A stretch of 64,000 bases of DNA from Pseudomonadota bacterium (GTDB lineage Bacteria > Pseudomonadota > Gammaproteobacteria > Burkholderiales > Burkholderiaceae_B), in NCBI GenBank assembly GCA_023440825.1, contig JAEXRL010000009.1:62001-126000 (forward strand). Reading direction: 5' to 3'. Each line of letters opens with the position of its first letter. Position 1 is the first letter of the stretch. Position numbers and translations under genes: made by a program. Below are positions 61,057 through 64,000 of this stretch, piece after piece. A model generated the notes under the pieces. It was not told where the DNA came from. It was given only the letters and a program-made list of their open reading frames with translations, and made no database searches.

Positions 61057-62481
61057 ATGTTTGAAAATCTGACCCAACGCATGTCCCGTGTGGTGAAAAC
61101 CATGCGCGGTCAAGCGCGTCTTACCGAGTCCAATACGCAGGATATGTTGCGTGAAGTGCGCATGGCTTTGCTTGAGGCCGACGTTGCTTTGCCCGTGGTA
61201 CGTGAATTCACGAACAAGGTCAAAGAACGCGCCCTGGGTGTCGAGGTTGCAGATAGTTTAAACCCTGGCCAAGCTTTGGTGGGTATTGTTCATAAAGAAT
61301 TGACGGCCTTAATGGGGGGCGATCTAGGGGAAGAGGCTAGCGAGCTGTCGCTGGCCGCGCAGCCACCTGCCGTGCTGCTGATGGCGGGTTTGCAAGGTGC
61401 TGGTAAAACGACAACCACGGGTAAGCTGGCTAAGTGGCTACACGAAGGTGGTCACGTGCAGCATGGGCGTAAGACCGGCAAGAAAAAAGTACTGGTGGTC
61501 AGTGCTGACGTGTATCGTCCTGCTGCTATAGATCAGCTAAAAACAGTAGCCGCCCAGGTCGGCGTGGATTTCCTGCCCACTGATACCAGTCAGCGCCCTC
61601 AGGATATTGCCACGCAGGCTCTGGATCACGCTAAGCGTCATCATTATGATGTGCTCATCGTGGATACCGCCGGCCGCTTGGGTATAGACGAAGCAATGAT
61701 GAACGAGATCAGTGCGCTGCATGGTTTGCTTAAGCCCATTGAAACCTTGTTTGTAGTAGATGCCATGCAAGGGCAAGATGCTGTCAATGTGGCCCGTGCC
61801 TTTGCCGATGCCTTGCCATTAACGGGTGTGATCTTAACCAAGCTAGATGGTGATTCTCGTGGTGGTGCCGCCTTATCGGTGCGCCATATCACTGGCAAGC
61901 CCTTGAAATTTGTCGGGGTATCGGAAAAGCTGGACGGGCTGGAGCCTTTTCATCCTGAACGCATGGCTCAGCGCGTGTTGGGCATGGGTGATATTGTCTC
62001 CTTGGTTGAGCAGGCGCAACGAAATATTGACATTGCCGAAGCTCAGAAAATGACGGAAAAAATCAAGTCAGGCGGCAAGTTTGATTTGAACGATTTTCGT
62101 GAGCAACTACAGCAAGTTAAAAAGCTGGGTGATATGGGCTCACTGTTGGAAAAACTTCCAGCACAGTTTTCCCAGGCTGCTTCGCAGTTGCAGGGTGGAC
62201 AGGCAGAGCAGCAGCTTCGCCGTACCGAAGGTATTTTGAACTCCATGACTCCGACAGAGCGCTCCAAGCCAGAGTTGTTAAAAGCATCGCGTAAGCGCCG
62301 CATTGCTGCGGGCTCTGGAGTCAGTGTGCAAGAGGTGAATCGTTTGTTAAATCAGTTCGAGCAAATGCAAGGCATGATGAAACAAATGAAAAAAGGTGGA
62401 ATGGCCAAAATGATGCGCGGCTTAGGAGGCATGGGTGCCTTGCGTGGCTTGGCCAAGGGTGGTTTTAAAAACTTTCGCTAA
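61057..62481 (+). CDS. ffh: Signal recognition particle protein Ffh
   Basis: SRP54 GTPase that delivers nascent membrane proteins to FtsY. 474 residues: N domain (1-90), G domain with GLQGAGKTTTTGKLA (about 110), DTAGRLGID, TKLDGDSRGGAALS, and methionine-rich M domain from about 325 with FEQMQGMMKQMKKGGMAKMM near the C-terminus for RNA and signal-peptide binding. Confidence 0.97.
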   Translation: MFENLTQRMSRVVKTMRGQARLTESNTQDMLREVRMALLEADVALPVVREFTNKVKERALGVEVADSLNPGQALVGIVHKELTALMGGDLGEEASELSLAAQPPAVLLMAGLQGAGKTTTTGKLAKWLHEGGHVQHGRKTGKKKVLVVSADVYRPAAIDQLKTVAAQVGVDFLPTDTSQRPQDIATQALDHAKRHHYDVLIVDTAGRLGIDEAMMNEISALHGLLKPIETLFVVDAMQGQDAVNVARAFADALPLTGVILTKLDGDSRGGAALSVRHITGKPLKFVGVSEKLDGLEPFHPERMAQRVLGMGDIVSLVEQAQRNIDIAEAQKMTEKIKSGGKFDLNDFREQLQQVKKLGDMGSLLEKLPAQFSQAASQLQGGQAEQQLRRTEGILNSMTPTERSKPELLKASRKRRIAAGSGVSVQEVNRLLNQFEQMQGMMKQMKKGGMAKMMRGLGGMGALRGLAKGGFKNFR

Positions 62482-62487
62482 GGCTCT

Positions 62488-63426
62488 TTAGGGGTTTGAC
62501 GAGAACCCCTTAGCCATAGAGGCGCGTAGATAGTCAACAAAAAGCCGGACTGCCTGAGGTACATGGGGTGAGTAGGGGCGTAGTGCGTAGATTTGATCAC
62601 CAAATATACCCAGATTGCGCCAGTCGGGCAGGACTTCTACCAGATTACCGCGCTCCAGATTGTCTTGCACACTAAAGTCGGGCAGTAGCGCGATGCCCTG
62701 GTGTTGTAGGGCGATATCCCTTAGTACCTCACTATTGTTGGCACTAAAGCTTGGGTGTATGGGCACCGTGATGCTTTGGGCTGAGTGCTGCCGGTGTTCC
62801 AGTGTCCAGCTGCTTAAACCTTTTGGGCGAGGGTAGCACAGGCAGCGATGTTGGCTTAGGTCGCTGGGTTGAGTGGGAATGCCATGCTGGTCCAGATACC
62901 GAGGGCTGGCGACTAAATGCGTTTGCGTTGTGCATAAAGACCATGCAATGTAGTTTTCGGGGGGGCTGGCGGTGTGGCGGATGGCTAAATCGAAGCCTTC
63001 GTGCTCGAGAGTTAGCAACTGGTCCGATAAATGAAGCTCTATCTGTATATCTGGATAACGATTTAAAAAAGCCTCTAAGCGCGGCACAATTTGCTGTCTG
63101 GCTAGCGCAACGGGCAAGGTAACACGTATCAGGCCGGTGGCTTGATCAAGCAGATCCTGTAATTGGGCGACCCCCTGTCGCAAATCGCTAAACGAGAGTT
63201 TGGCCTGTTCAGCCAGACGTTTACCTGCATCGCTTAATTGCACGCTACGTGTGGTGCGTTGAACTAAAGCCACGCCAATTTGCTTTTCAAGTTCACTAAT
63301 ACGTTGGCTAATAGCGGCTTTACTTAAACCTAAGTATTGAGCCGTGCGCGTGTAGCTGCCTTGCTGGTGCAGAACCATCAGACAGTGGATATGCGACCAG
63401 AGTGAATTAATTGTTTTGTCGTCCAT
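62488..63426 (-). CDS. LysR-family transcriptional regulator
   Basis: 312 residues from the ATG at 63426 (an upstream frame to 63471 has poor resemblance). HTH region (HQQGSYTRTAQYLGLSKAAI, SQRISELEKQIGVALVQRTT) and the CrgA-type effector domain (GLIRVTLPVALARQQIVPRL, EGFDLAIRHTASPP). Divergent from the methylmalonate-semialdehyde dehydrogenase gene, which it may control. Confidence 0.9.
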   Translation of the reverse strand: MDDKTINSLWSHIHCLMVLHQQGSYTRTAQYLGLSKAAISQRISELEKQIGVALVQRTTRSVQLSDAGKRLAEQAKLSFSDLRQGVAQLQDLLDQATGLIRVTLPVALARQQIVPRLEAFLNRYPDIQIELHLSDQLLTLEHEGFDLAIRHTASPPENYIAWSLCTTQTHLVASPRYLDQHGIPTQPSDLSQHRCLCYPRPKGLSSWTLEHRQHSAQSITVPIHPSFSANNSEVLRDIALQHQGIALLPDFSVQDNLERGNLVEVLPDWRNLGIFGDQIYALRPYSPHVPQAVRLFVDYLRASMAKGFSSNP

Positions 63427-63430
63427 CCTT

Positions 63431-63456
63431 TTATTGTTTACATATATGAACAATAA
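63431..63456. promoter_or_regulatory. Candidate operator between LysR and mmsA genes
   Basis: Perfect 8-base inverted repeat TTATTGTT-N10-AACAATAA with a palindromic CATATATG in the spacer, directly upstream of the LysR start. Suits autoregulation and control of the divergent gene. Confidence 0.5.
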
Positions 63457-63536
63457 GTCAATCATCTGCATCTAGGCAAGTGTGCTTTGCTTTTTTACAC
63501 TGGTCAGGAATCTATACAGTTTTGAGGAGAGTATTT

Positions 63537-64000
63537 GTGAGTCAGACCATTGCACATTACATAAAAGGTCAGGTAAGCCAAGGTAATGGCACCCGTACCC
63601 AGGATATTCATAACCCCGCTACCGGTGAGGTAACAGGCAAAGTCGTGTTGGGTGATGCCAGCGATGTGGCGGCAGCCGTTCAAGCCGCCAAAGATGCTTT
63701 TCCAGCCTGGAGCGACACCCCGCCTATACGTCGTGCCCGAATCTTGAATTCCTTTTTGCAGCTCATGTACCAACATCGCGATGAGTTGGCTCGCCTGATT
63801 ACGGCTGAGCATGGAAAAGTATTCACGGACGCTCAGGGTGAGGTCACGCGTGGTATTGAAATCTTGGAGTTTGCATGTGGTGCTCCGCAGTTATTGAAAT
63901 CTGATTTTACGGACCAGGTCAGCACCAATATGGATAACTGGACGTTGCGCCAGCCCTTGGGTGTTGTGGCGGGCGTAACACCTTTTAACTTTCCAGTGAT
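63537..64000 (+). CDS. mmsA: Methylmalonate-semialdehyde dehydrogenase (3' end outside window)
   Basis: CoA-acylating aldehyde dehydrogenase of valine and/or inositol degradation, converting (methyl)malonate semialdehyde to propionyl/acetyl-CoA. Start is GTG at 63537 with GAGGAGA six bases upstream. The 154 visible codons match the family: HNPATGEVTGKVVLGDA, AFPAWSDTPPIRRARI, LITAEHGKVFTDAQGEVTRG, EFACGAPQLLK and RQPLGVVAGVTPFNFP, which distinguish it from general aldehyde dehydrogenases. Cut by the window end about one third of the way through. Confidence 0.92.
   Translation, partial: MSQTIAHYIKGQVSQGNGTRTQDIHNPATGEVTGKVVLGDASDVAAAVQAAKDAFPAWSDTPPIRRARILNSFLQLMYQHRDELARLITAEHGKVFTDAQGEVTRGIEILEFACGAPQLLKSDFTDQVSTNMDNWTLRQPLGVVAGVTPFNFPV

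Noticed and set aside
1..64000. CRISPR arrays, insertion sequences, prophage, toxin-antitoxin or restriction systems
   Set aside because: No regularly spaced direct repeats, transposase, integrase, or phage structural genes were seen on either strand.
1..64000. tRNA and rRNA genes
   Set aside because: The gaps between genes were read for cloverleaf-type TTCRA and CCA-end patterns and rRNA landmarks; none was found.

Overview
The window looks like chromosome of a betaproteobacterium of the Alcaligenaceae type (Bordetella, Alcaligenes or Paenalcaligenes relatives). The reasons are the mreBCD-mrdA-rodA order, three Bug/TctC-type periplasmic binding proteins, a separate tctBA pair, AapJQMP, many LysR regulators and moderate GC content. 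The genus cannot be fixed from sequence reading alone. Nearly all of it is ordinary housekeeping or transport DNA. I saw no rRNA, tRNA, insertion sequence, prophage or CRISPR array.

Layout. 1-5313: cell-elongation cluster mreB (cut at the left edge), mreC, mreD, mrdA, rodA, with mutY and ftsX-ftsE on the other strand (5310-8064). 8281-12454: amino-acid ABC transporter aapJQMP, then a Bug binding protein (12513-13511) and an OmpA-like lipoprotein (13685-14341). 14460-16520: thiC behind a TPP riboswitch. 16563-19114: an XRE regulator, an OmpR-like regulator with a degenerate receiver, and dadA. 19242-22251: rplU-rpmA-obgE-proB. 22419-28683: a CoA-dependent catabolic operon (Bug, class III CoA-transferase, two acyl-CoA dehydrogenases, enoyl-CoA hydratase) with a divergent LysR gene. 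28856-29014: a DUF1328 mini-protein.

29426-39958 is the most unusual part. Four consecutive signalling genes encode an RcsC-like hybrid kinase with Hpt, an RcsB-like regulator, a second RcsC-like hybrid kinase without Hpt, and a receiver-EAL c-di-GMP phosphodiesterase. They converge on a two-gene surface-lipoprotein module made of a Slam (DUF560) outer-membrane translocator and a TbpB/Slam-dependent-type lipoprotein. A very AT-rich intergenic region follows, then a yybP-ykoY (manganese) riboswitch with terminator in front of a TerC-family gene (40719-41414).

41501-50798: parvulin PPIase, EcsC-family protein, tctBA, an unknown protein behind a strong promoter and a possible structured leader, an amidase plus Bug pair with a divergent LysR, a small conserved Cys-motif protein, and an NADPH-FMN reductase. 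51094-54794: a FixL/FixJ-type two-component pair and htpG behind a near-consensus sigma-32 promoter. 55188-59264: iron uptake (catecholate-type TonB receptor and PiuC) followed by an FMN alpha-hydroxy-acid oxidase. 59271-64000: ampD, a PP0621-type zinc-ribbon protein, ypjD-like ccsA-family protein, ffh, a LysR gene, and the start of a methylmalonate-semialdehyde dehydrogenase gene cut by the right edge.

Several starts were moved from the longest reading frame to internal codons with better ribosome-binding sites or family-length agreement; this is noted per gene.
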